Of a DNA stretch of 64,000 bases, positions 19,089 through 27,569 are shown piece after piece. The position numbers and the translations under genes were made by a program. The notes below the pieces were generated by a model. That model was not told where the DNA came from. It searched no databases and was given only the letters and a program-made list of their open reading frames with translations. Source of the stretch: Candidatus Methylomicrobium oryzae (GTDB lineage Bacteria > Pseudomonadota > Gammaproteobacteria > Methylococcales > Methylomonadaceae); contig NZ_JAERVK010000008.1 in NCBI RefSeq assembly GCF_016745425.1, positions 1-64,000 of the forward strand. The letters run 5' to 3'. The stretch's first letter is position 1. Every line of letters begins with the position of its first letter.

Positions 19089-19201
19089 ATACAGGCCCTA
19101 TTGGCCCGGCAATTAATCAGCGCGAAAGATTTGCCCGTAGTCTTTCCGGTAGCGAGTATCCTTGCAACTATTTTTAATTGCCGGGCCAATAGGGCCTGTA
19201 T
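19089..19201. repeat. Perfect 28-bp inverted repeat, 113-bp element
   Basis: Bases 19089-19116 and 19174-19201 are exact reverse complements (core GGCCCTATTGGCCCGGCAAT), separated by 57 bases. The arms are far longer than a terminator stem and no T-run follows. No target-site duplication is visible at the borders. It could be a small non-autonomous mobile element, a relic of one, or a large regulatory hairpin in the region ahead of htpG. Confidence 0.8.
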
Positions 19202-19262
19202 GACTACAACGTCAAGCTCAAGAGTCAATCGGGCATCGGAATGGCCTTTGTCCGAACCGGCA

Positions 19263-19290
19263 CTTGAAAAAGAAAATCTCCGGCCCCAAT
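19263..19290 (+). promoter_or_regulatory. Sigma-32 type heat-shock promoter of htpG
   Basis: CTTGAAA (19263-19269), a 14-base spacer and CCCCAAT (19284-19290) match the heat-shock consensus CTTGAAA-N13/14-CCCCATnT with only small changes in the -10. It lies 40 bases before the htpG start, as expected for this chaperone gene. Confidence 0.75.
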
Positions 19291-19330
19291 GTAGTGCTCA
19301 TCCATTTTTTTCTAACCGGAACGAGCACAT

Positions 19331-21259
19331 ATGACAGTAGAAGCAAAAAAACAAACTCTGGGCTTCGAGACCGAAGTCAAGCATCTGTTGCACCTGATGA
19401 TCCACTCCTTGTACAGCAACAAGGAAATTTTTCTGCGCGAGCTGATTTCGAACGCTTCCGATGCGGCCGACAAACTGCGTTTTTCGGCTTTATCCGACGA
19501 AAGCCTGTACGAAGGCGACAGCGACCTGAAGATCCGCCTCGAATTCGACAAGGACAAGCGCATCATTAAGGTGATCGATAACGGCATCGGCATGACCCGC
19601 TCCGAAGTGCAGGAACACATCGGCACGATCGCCAAGTCCGGCACCAAGCAGTTCTTCGAATCGCTGACCGGCGACCAGGCCAAAGACAGCGAGCTGATCG
19701 GCCAGTTCGGCGTCGGCTTCTATTCCGCATTCATTGTCGCGGACAAGGTCACCCTGATCACCCGCAAGGCCGGCGCGCCGAAAAGCGAAGGCGTGCGCTG
19801 GGAGTCGGCAGGCGAGGGCGACTATACGCTCGAAACGGTCGAGAAGGAAAAACGCGGCACCGAAATCATCCTGCACCTGAAAGAATCCGAAACCGAATTC
19901 CTGGACGGCTGGCGCATCCGTTCTATTGTCCGCAAATTCTCCGACCATATCTCGCTGCCGATCGTGATGGACAAGGAGCCCGCGCCGTCTTACGACGACG
20001 AAGGCAAAGAGATCGAAAATCCCAATCCAGAGGTCGAGGAAGAAACCGTCAACAGTGCCTCGGCATTGTGGACCAAGGCGCGTCAGGACATTTCCGAAGA
20101 CGATTACAACCAGTTCTACAAGCACGTCGGCCACGACTTTCAGGATCCTCTGACCTATGTGCACAGCAAGGTCGAAGGCACCAACGAATATACTTTGCTG
20201 CTCTATGTACCGTCCCGTGCGCCGTTCGACCTATGGGACCGCGACAACAAGCACGGCGTCAAGCTGTACATCCGCAAGGTGTTCATCACCGACGACGCCG
20301 AGCAGTTGATGCCGCGCTATCTGCGCTTCATCAAGGGCGTAATCGACGCGAATTCGCTGCCGCTGAACGTGTCGCGCGAGATTCTGCAGCAAAGCAAGCA
20401 GATCAGTACGATCAAATCGGGCGCGGTCAAGAAGGTGCTCGGCATGCTGGAAGGGCTGGCGAAGAACGAGCCGGAAAAATACGAGAAATTCTGGGCCGAA
20501 TTCGGCGCAGTTATGAAAGAAGGCCCGATCGAGGATCATGCGAACAAGGAACGCATCGCCAAATTGCTGCGTTTCGCCTCGACCCATGGCGACAGCGATA
20601 AGCAATCGGTCAGCCTGGAAGATTACGTCGGCCGGATGAAGGAAGGCCAGGAAAAGATCTACTACGTGACTGCGGACAGCTACGCGGCCGCAAAGAACAG
20701 TCCGCATCTGGAAATCTTCCGCAAGAAAGGCATCGAAGTATTGCTGTTGTCCGACCGCGTCGACGAGTGGCTGGTTTCGAGTCTGGACGAATTCGACGGC
20801 AAGCATCTGCAATCGGTCGCCAAGGGCCAACTGGATCTAGGCGAGCTGGACGACGAGGAAGAGAAAAAGCATCAGGAAGAAGTCGGCAAGGATTTCGAGT
20901 CGGTGCTGAATCAAATCAAGGAAGCCCTGAAAGACAAGATTAGCGAAGTGCGGCTTAGCCACCGCCTGACCGAATCGCCGGCCTGTCTGGTTTCCGATGT
21001 TTACGGGATGAGCCTGAACATGGAACGGATCATGAAGGAAACCGGCCAGAAGATGAACTTCGGCAAAAAGCCGATCTTCGAAATCAATCCGGACCATGCG
21101 CTGGTGCAGCGCCTGAAGGCCGAGCAGGACGATACGCGCTTCGCAGACTTGGCACAGATCCTGTTCGACCAGGCGATCCTGGCCGAAGGCGGCCAGCTTG
21201 ACGATCCGGCCGCTTTCGTACACAAGCTGAACGGCTTGCTGCAGGGGCTTCTGCACTAA
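19331..21259 (+). CDS. htpG: Hsp90-family chaperone HtpG
   Basis: 642 residues (E. coli HtpG has 624). The N-terminal ATPase domain (about 1-230) shows the GHKL signatures: [18 protein letters not shown] (ATP-site Glu and Asn), [25 protein letters not shown] and [10 protein letters not shown]. The middle domain follows ([32 protein letters not shown] with the catalytic-loop Arg), then the C-terminal dimerisation domain ([20 protein letters not shown]). It is a cytosolic ATP-dependent chaperone dimer for late folding of client proteins. It is monocistronic, behind a sigma-32-type promoter and ahead of a strong terminator. Confidence 0.98.
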   Translation: MTVEAKKQTLGFETEVKHLLHLMIHSLYSNKEIFLRELISNASDAADKLRFSALSDESLYEGDSDLKIRLEFDKDKRIIKVIDNGIGMTRSEVQEHIGTIAKSGTKQFFESLTGDQAKDSELIGQFGVGFYSAFIVADKVTLITRKAGAPKSEGVRWESAGEGDYTLETVEKEKRGTEIILHLKESETEFLDGWRIRSIVRKFSDHISLPIVMDKEPAPSYDDEGKEIENPNPEVEEETVNSASALWTKARQDISEDDYNQFYKHVGHDFQDPLTYVHSKVEGTNEYTLLLYVPSRAPFDLWDRDNKHGVKLYIRKVFITDDAEQLMPRYLRFIKGVIDANSLPLNVSREILQQSKQISTIKSGAVKKVLGMLEGLAKNEPEKYEKFWAEFGAVMKEGPIEDHANKERIAKLLRFASTHGDSDKQSVSLEDYVGRMKEGQEKIYYVTADSYAAAKNSPHLEIFRKKGIEVLLLSDRVDEWLVSSLDEFDGKHLQSVAKGQLDLGELDDEEEKKHQEEVGKDFESVLNQIKEALKDKISEVRLSHRLTESPACLVSDVYGMSLNMERIMKETGQKMNFGKKPIFEINPDHALVQRLKAEQDDTRFADLAQILFDQAILAEGGQLDDPAAFVHKLNGLLQGLLH

Positions 21260-21268
21260 TCGCAACAC

Positions 21269-21300
21269 AAAAAAGGCCGGAATATCCGGCCTTTTTTCTT
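21269..21300. terminator. Bidirectional intrinsic terminator
   Basis: A-run, then GGCCGGA, loop ATA, TCCGGCC and a T-run (21269-21298). With A before and T after, the hairpin can end transcription from htpG on one strand and from the EamA transporter gene on the other. Confidence 0.9.
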
Positions 21301-21341
21301 TACCCTACGTTATCGGCATCGGACGATTTTTTCCGTGCCGG

Positions 21342-22217
21342 CTAGCGCACCAGCAATACCATCACACTGCCTGCCACCATTACTAAGCCTGCGGCCAGTC
21401 GGCGTACAAAGTGCGGTTCGTTGAATATCCTGTAGCCGAGGAACACCTGGAACAGCATGCCGAGCTGAAACAACGCCAGCGTATAGGCGATCAGCATTTG
21501 CGCCATCAGCACCAGCGTCAGGTACTGCATCACGAAGACCGCCGCTCCGATCGCTGTGATATAGGAAACATGCGGCTGCGATTTTTTGACATTGTCAGTT
21601 AAATGGTCCGCGCTTAAAAAAGCGTTCGCCAGCAGGATCAGCGGCAATCCGAACCATGACCAGAAAATCAGGGTTTCCAGCGGCGTGGAATGTTCGAGCG
21701 AGCCTTTCAGGAACAGCGTGCCGATCGAAAACAGCAGAATGGAAAGAAAACGCGCCTGTACGCCCCGCTCCTGCAGAAGCTGCTTCAACCCATTCGGCGC
21801 TGCACCCCCAGATGGGGGCAACAGCAAAAAGCTGCCTGCGACGATGACCGCGACTCCTGCAAATCCCTGCAGGGTCGGCACCTCGCCGAGAAATACGATC
21901 GCCAACAGCATCGAAATCACGACCTTATAAGCATTGAGCGGCCCGAACACCGAAAGGTCGGTTTTGGAAAGCGACATCACCATAAATATCCAGCCGCCCA
22001 CATCGAGCAGGGAGGCCATAAACACATTAATCCAGAAAGAAGGCCCTAAATGCGAAAAGGCCGTGTTGATGGCGAACGGCAGGGAGAGTACGGACAGTAC
22101 CGCATAGGTGGTGGCGACGATGTAAAACGGATGCAGACCTTGATGCGACAGCTGTTTCTGAAAGACGTTGGATACCGAAGACAGAAACAGCCGCCCGAAA
22201 ACGAATACGATTTCCAA
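21342..22217 (-). CDS. EamA/DMT-family membrane transporter
   Basis: 291 residues with about ten hydrophobic segments, in two five-helix halves as in the drug/metabolite transporter superfamily. Examples are FVFGRLFLSSVSNVFQKQL, the GPLNAYKVVISMLLAIVFLG segment that ends half 1 (the conserved EamA 'P-x-x-x-x-x-x-x-A-x-x-x-x-GE' pattern), and AAGLVMVAGSVMVLLV at the C-terminus. It starts with TTG, with AAGGGAA about ten bases upstream; no nearby ATG fits better. Substrate unknown. It converges on htpG and shares its terminator. Confidence 0.8.
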   Translation of the reverse strand: MEIVFVFGRLFLSSVSNVFQKQLSHQGLHPFYIVATTYAVLSVLSLPFAINTAFSHLGPSFWINVFMASLLDVGGWIFMVMSLSKTDLSVFGPLNAYKVVISMLLAIVFLGEVPTLQGFAGVAVIVAGSFLLLPPSGGAAPNGLKQLLQERGVQARFLSILLFSIGTLFLKGSLEHSTPLETLIFWSWFGLPLILLANAFLSADHLTDNVKKSQPHVSYITAIGAAVFVMQYLTLVLMAQMLIAYTLALFQLGMLFQVFLGYRIFNEPHFVRRLAAGLVMVAGSVMVLLVR

Positions 22218-22457
22218 AAGCGGTTTCCCTTAATATGAATCTTGAATGGTCAAAGGGGGCGCATTCTAATGGTTCTTACCTCAAAAGAAAACCGATAAAT
22301 TGATGAGCTTGGCTACCCGTTGACGCCAGGCGATCGCTGAAAATGTGGGTATCGCTTCCGTGGTGGGGGCTGCGAGGCGTTAAAGCTAATGATCGGTATG
22401 TCAATCCGTAGATATGCTGTGCGTACCTGATCGTTGATCTTGTATTTCTTATAAAAC

Positions 22458-22474
22458 TATTATCTGATAATAGA
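22458..22474. promoter_or_regulatory. Operator-like palindrome, copy 1
   Basis: TATTATCTGATAATAGA: TATTATC and GATAATA are inverted around one base. An exact copy lies 156 bases further on. The form suits a dimeric regulator, but which one is unknown; chance in AT-rich DNA is possible though unlikely for 17 identical bases. Confidence 0.35.
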
Positions 22475-22613
22475 TTCTATATTATAAACCTGCCTCTAAA
22501 AAGCTCTATCCGGGGGGAGGGGATTTCAAACATTCCTGCTTTATTATTTCGCTTTACGTGCCTCCGATATTCAACATCACTTCCATATCTATAATCGGCA
22601 AGCATTATTAAAA

Positions 22614-22630
22614 TATTATCTGATAATAGA
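22614..22630. promoter_or_regulatory. Operator-like palindrome, copy 2
   Basis: The same 17 bases as at 22458. The 156-base spacing is about 15 helical turns, so both could sit on the same face of DNA. Regulator unknown. Confidence 0.35.
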
Positions 22631-22716
22631 AGCTTATTATGGCTTCTTACTTAAATACCCCCGCACTTTTGAACGCGCTAATACCGCTCCGCATTATCTG
22701 CAACTGATCCCGATAA

Positions 22717-24117
22717 TCAGAAAAATCTCTTTTTCAGTTTCCAGTAAACCACGGCCGAAACCAGCACCATCGCGCAAGCTGATCCAATCAGAATCAACCC
22801 CAGCACTACGATTTCCCTGAACGTATAATTCATCAATTCTTTGATCTGTCGGCTTAGCGAGTCGAATCGGGCAGTCAGTTCGTCAAAGTTGTCGGGCGCA
22901 AGGGCCTGATTCAGGGTTTGCAGCAATCGGGCCAGGTCTTGCGCTGTTATGGCCATTTGGGTCGCGGCGACCGTATAATCCGTGATCCGGAAAGGCTCCG
23001 AGCCCGGTCTGGGCGGTCTGGCTTGCAGTTGTCTTACCACATCCTGAAATGCCTTTAGCGTGACAGTCGAAGCATCGGACATTACTTTGCCTGCGACTAG
23101 CGCCTTTTCGGTTTGAGTGGCCAGCTCGGCGAGTTCCGGCTGCTGCCGGCTCAGGGCATTGATGAGCTGTCGGCGTTCGGCGCTGATGAATCCGGGCAGG
23201 CGCTCCGTTGTCCGGCTGAACCGGTCCGCCGCTTCGGTCAGTCGATCGGTATTAAACAGCAGTTGCTCCATCTTAGGCGTTTCCCCGGCCTGGATCACCA
23301 ACAGTTCGGTTTCCCAACGAATCAAGGTCGGCAAATAGCGGGCCAGAAACAGGCCGCGTTCCGCAAACAGCCGGGTATTAGCCAGTTCGCGGGTAGCCGG
23401 GTCGAGCTCGGCCAAAGGATCGATCACGAGCAGATTGAAGACGCTGGCGGTTATTCCGGGTTGGTCGGCACGCCGGTTCATTTGCGCGATCTCGGCTGCA
23501 AAACCCATTGAGCCGAGATCGCGAGGTGAACGCATGGTAGGATGCTGCTTGTGCCAGTTCTCGATAGCCGCACGCAATTCCGACATCTGTTCTTTTTTCA
23601 GCACGGTACCGGCAATCCTCCAAATTTCTTTTTCTACGTCTTGAGCGGCGCGCAGATACGGCTTGGCGGAGTCGCCGAAAAACTTGGGCATCCAGTAATC
23701 CTCGATATTCATCCGGTTCAGGGCAGCGAAGATGATCATATCGAGGAGATTGGCGTAGGCGTTGGCACCGGTCGCGATCGCGATAATATCATTGGTAGTA
23801 TTGATCCGGCGCAATAAGATGCTGCGGCTTTGTTTCACTTTTTCTCCTTCCCGCTGCAACCGGCCGGCGGTGAGGTTGAGCGAATTGATGGAATTGTCCG
23901 CAAAGCGGAGCAATTGGGATTGCAGTTCGACCGGGTCGATTTTTTCCTCCTTTTCCCGGCCGAGTGAAAAAACGGAACGGATCCCTTTCTCGGGCAATTC
24001 CAGGGTGTGTTTAATCAGATTGCAGCCGCCGACATTTAAGGCCAGAGCGAACAGCAGAGCCGCTTGGGGTATTCTTTTACGGACGCTTGGGCCGGAAAGC
24101 TGAAGCTTTGCGTGCAT
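22717..24117 (-). CDS. Predicted lipoprotein with C-terminal membrane anchor
   Basis: 466 residues. Signal sequence ending in a lipobox (LNVGGC, Cys at about 32), then a long helical, Arg/Glu/Gln-rich body that reads like extended coiled bundles (LLRFADNSINSLNLTAGRLQ, RLTEAADRFSRTTERLPGFI), and a single C-terminal membrane helix (EIVVLGLILIGSACAMVLVS) with a KLKKRFF tail. Two membrane attachments at opposite ends suggest it spans the periplasm or loops back to the inner membrane. The body recalls chemoreceptor or periplasmic adaptor helices, but I recognise no family. It stands alone between two long intergenic regions. Confidence 0.7.
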   Translation of the reverse strand: MHAKLQLSGPSVRKRIPQAALLFALALNVGGCNLIKHTLELPEKGIRSVFSLGREKEEKIDPVELQSQLLRFADNSINSLNLTAGRLQREGEKVKQSRSILLRRINTTNDIIAIATGANAYANLLDMIIFAALNRMNIEDYWMPKFFGDSAKPYLRAAQDVEKEIWRIAGTVLKKEQMSELRAAIENWHKQHPTMRSPRDLGSMGFAAEIAQMNRRADQPGITASVFNLLVIDPLAELDPATRELANTRLFAERGLFLARYLPTLIRWETELLVIQAGETPKMEQLLFNTDRLTEAADRFSRTTERLPGFISAERRQLINALSRQQPELAELATQTEKALVAGKVMSDASTVTLKAFQDVVRQLQARPPRPGSEPFRITDYTVAATQMAITAQDLARLLQTLNQALAPDNFDELTARFDSLSRQIKELMNYTFREIVVLGLILIGSACAMVLVSAVVYWKLKKRFF

Positions 24118-24448
24118 TAGAACATCGACTCCCTGTCCGGTAACCTAAAATTTCCAATAATTTCATTGGATTGTATGGAGGCGCCAGAGTTCAGGCCGAT
24201 GCGGGGTTCCCCCCCCGTCCGGGCGGGGCATGTTTAAGGTATTGCGTAGGCCGGATAAGCGAAGCGCATCCGGCGATCATAGGGTAGGGGATATGCTTCG
24301 CTTATTCACCCTGCAATGTTGTACCATCCGTATCAATTAGTATTGGTTTAACGGTTTTCAGGTCGTACTTTCCATATATCGACTCCGAAATACATGACCC
24401 CGCCTCGTCAATAAGTTATCATCGGCTTTTTTCCAATCGAATAAACAC
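24118..24448. other. Divergent intergenic region with REP-like element
   Basis: 331 bases between the divergent lipoprotein and molybdoenzyme genes. Besides promoters it holds the repeat at 24243-24272 and a long C/G run near 24210-24230. Confidence 0.45.
24243..24275. repeat. REP-like palindrome
   Basis: GCCGGATAAGCGAAGCGCAT then CCGGC: CCGGAT and ATCCGG flank the core. The 19-base core (24253-24271) matches that at 6970-6988 except one base. This 'GGATAAGCG-AGCGCATCC' form is a common intergenic repeat in gammaproteobacteria. Confidence 0.6.
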
Positions 24449-26569
24449 ATGGCCGAAATAATAAGAACAAAACATCCCGGCGCCTGCCCGCACGATTGTC
24501 CCGATACCTGCGCGATGATCTTCGAAGTCGAGGACGGCAGACTGGCCGGCGTTAAAGGCAATCCCGATCATCCGATGACGCGGGGAGGGCTTTGCGTCAA
24601 GCTGAAGGATTACGAAAAACGCCATTATCATCCCGACCGTCTGCTGTATCCGATGCGGCGGAGCGGCCCGAAAGGCAGCGGACAATTCGCTCGAATCAGT
24701 TGGGACGAAGCGCTGGACGAAATCGTCAGCCGCTGGCAGACGATCATCGCGGAGCACGGCCCGCAAGCGATCGTGCCTTACAGCTATCTCGGCAATCAGG
24801 GACTGGTGCATGGGCTGAACGGCGGCGATGCATTTTTCAACCGGTTCGGCGCGACAGTGACCGAGCGGACCTTTTGCGGCGAAGGTTCGAGCACCGCCTG
24901 GCTTTTAACGCTGGGGCCGACTGCCGGGGTCGATCCGGAAAGCTTCATCCATGCGAAATACATCATCATTTGGGCCTGCAATTCGGTCAGCACCAACCTG
25001 CATCACTGGCATATCGTCAAGGAAGCGCGGAAGCAGGGCGCCAAGGTCGTCGTGATCGACGCCTACGCTTCGCGGACCGCGAAAGAAGCCGACTGGCACA
25101 TCGCGCCGAAACCGGGCACCGACGGGGCGCTGGCGATGGCGATGATCCATACGATTATCGGGGAAGGGCTGGCCGATCGGGATTATGTCGATAACTACAC
25201 GGTCGGTTTTGCAGAACTGACGGAACATGCTGAATCGCGGACGCCGGAATGGGCCGAAGAAATTACCGGCGTGCCGGCAGACGACATCCGCAAACTTGCC
25301 CGCGAATACGCGGCCACTCAGCCCGCCGCGATCCGCATCGGCGTCGCGCTGGAGCGGCACCACGGCGGCGGCCAGACCATCCGGGCAGTCTGTTGCCTAC
25401 CTGCGTTGACCGGCGCCTGGCGCCATGTCGGCGGCGGCATTTTGCAGTTTCCGGTTTGGGAGCATCCTTACAAATTCGACGTGATCTGCCGGCCGGACCT
25501 GATCCCGGAAGGCACCCGCGTGATCAATGCGCTGCAGATAGGCCGCGCACTCACCGCCGAGCCGCCGGCGGGCCCTCCGATCAAGTCGATGATGTGCTGG
25601 AACGCGAACCCGGTCACTCAGGCATCGGAAACAGATCGAATCGTCGAAGGCTTGCTGAGAGAGGATCTGTTCCTGGTTTCAGCCGAACATTTCATCTCCG
25701 ATACCGCCCTCTATGCCGACATCCTGCTGCCCGCGTCGATGGGCGCGGAAATGGAAGACATCATCCTGTCGTGGGGCCATCTGTACCTGACCTATAACGC
25801 TAAATGCGTCGAATCGCCGGGCGAAGCGGTTCCGAACAACGAAATCTTCCGGCGCCTGGCCGCACGGTTCGGCTTTGAGGAAGATAATTTCAAGTGGTCC
25901 GACGCCGAATGTCTGGAACATTACGTCGACTGGAATGCGCCTGCCTGTCAGGGTATTACGCTCGATACGCTACGTAAGCACGGCTTCGCGCGCCTGAACG
26001 TCGGCAGCAAGGACGACCGCGCGCCGCACCGGGAAGGCAACTTCCCGACTCCGTCCGGCAAATGCCAACTGATCGCCGAGGGAGCGACCAATTTCGTTCC
26101 TGGGCCCTTCCGCCAGATGTACGAAGGTTTCCAACCGGGCGAAGCGCTGGATCCGCTGCCGGACTACGTGCCGCCTCGGGAGTCGGCTGCGACGAATCCC
26201 GAACTGGCTGCGAAATACCCGTTGAACATCGTCTCGCCGAAGAGCCACGGTTTCCTGAACTCCTGTTACGCGAACATGGAACACAAGATTCAAGGGCAGG
26301 GCGAGCAGTTCGTGCTGATCAATCAGGCGGACGCCGACCCGCGCGGCATCCGGCACGGCGGCAAGGTCAGGGTGTTCAACGGGCGGGGCGCTTTTGCCGG
26401 TGTCGCCAGAATCACCGAGGACGTGCAGCCGGGATTGGTCGTTGCAACGCTCGGCTATTGGCGGCAGTTGAATCACGGAACCGTGAACAGCATCAGCTCC
26501 GCCGAGCTGGTCAATATGGGCAATGCGCCGTCGTTTTCGGATAATTTGGTGCAGGTGGAAGCGCTTTAA
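24449..26569 (+). CDS. Molybdopterin oxidoreductase (DMSO reductase family)
   Basis: 706 residues, no Tat signal, so probably cytoplasmic. Near the N-terminus CPHDCPDTC plus Cys in GGLCVK bind a 4Fe-4S cluster. Next come the bis-molybdopterin guanine dinucleotide signatures: TFCGEGSSTAW (Cys as candidate Mo or W ligand), IIIWACNSVSTN, VVVIDAYASRTAKEADWHIA (cofactor-binding loop), GTDGALAMAMIH, and the C-terminal dinucleotide-binding domain (PLNIVSPKSHGFLNS, FNGRGAFAGVARITEDVQPG, LGYWRQLNHGTVNS). This is the formate-dehydrogenase/assimilatory-reductase branch of the superfamily; the substrate cannot be read from sequence. No electron-transfer subunit or fdhD lies beside it. It is preceded by a long promoter region. 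Confidence 0.9.
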   Translation: MAEIIRTKHPGACPHDCPDTCAMIFEVEDGRLAGVKGNPDHPMTRGGLCVKLKDYEKRHYHPDRLLYPMRRSGPKGSGQFARISWDEALDEIVSRWQTIIAEHGPQAIVPYSYLGNQGLVHGLNGGDAFFNRFGATVTERTFCGEGSSTAWLLTLGPTAGVDPESFIHAKYIIIWACNSVSTNLHHWHIVKEARKQGAKVVVIDAYASRTAKEADWHIAPKPGTDGALAMAMIHTIIGEGLADRDYVDNYTVGFAELTEHAESRTPEWAEEITGVPADDIRKLAREYAATQPAAIRIGVALERHHGGGQTIRAVCCLPALTGAWRHVGGGILQFPVWEHPYKFDVICRPDLIPEGTRVINALQIGRALTAEPPAGPPIKSMMCWNANPVTQASETDRIVEGLLREDLFLVSAEHFISDTALYADILLPASMGAEMEDIILSWGHLYLTYNAKCVESPGEAVPNNEIFRRLAARFGFEEDNFKWSDAECLEHYVDWNAPACQGITLDTLRKHGFARLNVGSKDDRAPHREGNFPTPSGKCQLIAEGATNFVPGPFRQMYEGFQPGEALDPLPDYVPPRESAATNPELAAKYPLNIVSPKSHGFLNSCYANMEHKIQGQGEQFVLINQADADPRGIRHGGKVRVFNGRGAFAGVARITEDVQPGLVVATLGYWRQLNHGTVNSISSAELVNMGNAPSFSDNLVQVEAL

Positions 26570-26734
26570 TCTCCAGGGTGCGGTTGCGGCTTTGAATGCG
26601 CTTCATCATAATCCGCCCCGCTGCCATTTGTTCAAGCCCTCAAAGCCGCAACCGATCACGAAACCCTCAATCGCTCCGCCTGACACTTAGGCCCGAAATC
26701 GGTAGGCTAAGGATAGGCTGGAATAAACGCTCAC
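26570..26734. other. Intergenic region after molybdoenzyme
   Basis: The first part of a 1-kb gene-poor stretch (26570-27569). No gene or hairpin terminator stands out before the repeat at 26735. Confidence 0.4.
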
Positions 26735-26859
26735 TTCCCCCTTTGAAAAAGGGGGATCAAGGGGGATTTATTTAAAAAATCCCCCCTAACCCCTCGGTAA
26801 CTGCTTCCTGCGTTACTCTACCTCCTGCATCCATGCAGTCGTCTTTTTCAAAGAGGGGA
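26735..26859. repeat. MITE-like element with terminal inverted repeats
   Basis: TTCCCCCTTTGAAAAAG (26735-26751) and CTTTTTCAAAGAGGGGA (26843-26859) are near-perfect inverted repeats bounding 125 bases. Inside are further G-run/C-run hairpins (AAAGGGGGA against TCCCCCTTT; GGGGGATTTA against AAATCCCCCC). No coding capacity. The form suits a small non-autonomous transposable element or a tandem REP array. Confidence 0.55.
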
Positions 26860-26918
26860 CTGAACGCGTACACGCTGAAAAGCTACGACAAGAATGTACC
26901 GCTTTTCCCCTTCCCTTC

Positions 26919-27128
26919 ATCCGCAACTTTAATATCGCAGCGTTTTTGAAACTGCATGAAAGCGCCGCGCGAAGCCACCCTGGGGCACGGCAGCGCGCCC
27001 GATGCATTGCTGGTTAACGGAGGCGTCTTCCGCAGTCAGACCTTAAGCCATAGGATTGAAGAGCTCTGCCGGTCCTGGATAACGGCAAACTGACCCTCCT
27101 CGAAAACCGCCATCCGAAACTCGCAAGC
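26919..27128 (+). pseudogene. Remnant of an Hsp70-family gene
   Basis: Three short frames line up with the end of an Hsp70-type ATPase domain: IAAFLKLHESAA, then (shifted) GSAPDALLVNGGVFRSQTLS, then (shifted) LDNGKLTLLENRHPKLA. The phrase 'LLVNGGVF + helix + LENxxPxLA' is typical of the HscC-like Hsp70 proteins that carry a C-terminal extension. At least two frameshifts and a stop (TGA after WITAN) break it, and the remainder of the gene is gone. Family assignment by eye; the decay is clear. Confidence 0.5.
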
Positions 27129-27569
27129 ATAACTTCTAACGCACCCTTCTGTATTAGGCCAAAACGCTACGCATTTTAGGGGGTTGGTCGATGGTGTATT
27201 TCAACCGCTAACAGCGGGTCAACTCCCCTTATCACTTTATTTCTTCACATAACGCCCGACTGTGAACGCTGGCTTTCCTCCGGCAAACAGTAAGAATTTT
27301 TATGTGGCATATAACTTGCTGAACCCTCAATACGTAATCATCGCGCAGCTGCTTTCTCAACCATGATTCATAGGCGCAAACCGCTCCAAGTCCAGTGTCA
27401 TGAATCGGGAGCCCCCATCCCCCTGCCGATAATGCAAAGAGGGTAGGGTAACCGCCACAAGACTAGCGGTTGGCGATTGCAAACGAATTTCATGCATGCA
27501 TTTAGCGTGAAAAGATCGATTTTTATTAACAACAGTTTTTTGTTTCATCGAGCCCTCAGGATCATAAAA
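27129..27569. other. Upstream region of RND efflux operon
   Basis: About 440 bases. The frame runs open from 27477, but the residues before Met at 27570 do not look like the mature adaptor protein. No regulator gene is adjacent. The region should hold the efflux operon promoter. Confidence 0.4.

Larger units (their letters stand above)
22218..22716. other. AT-rich intergenic region with repeated palindrome
   Basis: 499 bases upstream of the EamA gene and downstream of the lipoprotein gene. It holds two copies of a 17-base near-palindrome, annotated separately. No gene seen. Confidence 0.5.

Noticed and set aside
19089-19201. Integron attC site
   Set aside because: The arms are perfect and lack the conserved GTTRRRY/RYYYAAC ends and the unpaired bases that define attC; no integrase is nearby.
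26813-27007. Minus-strand 64-codon frame near the MITE-like repeat
   Set aside because: It straddles the inverted repeat and the Hsp70 relic on the wrong strand and has no ribosome site.
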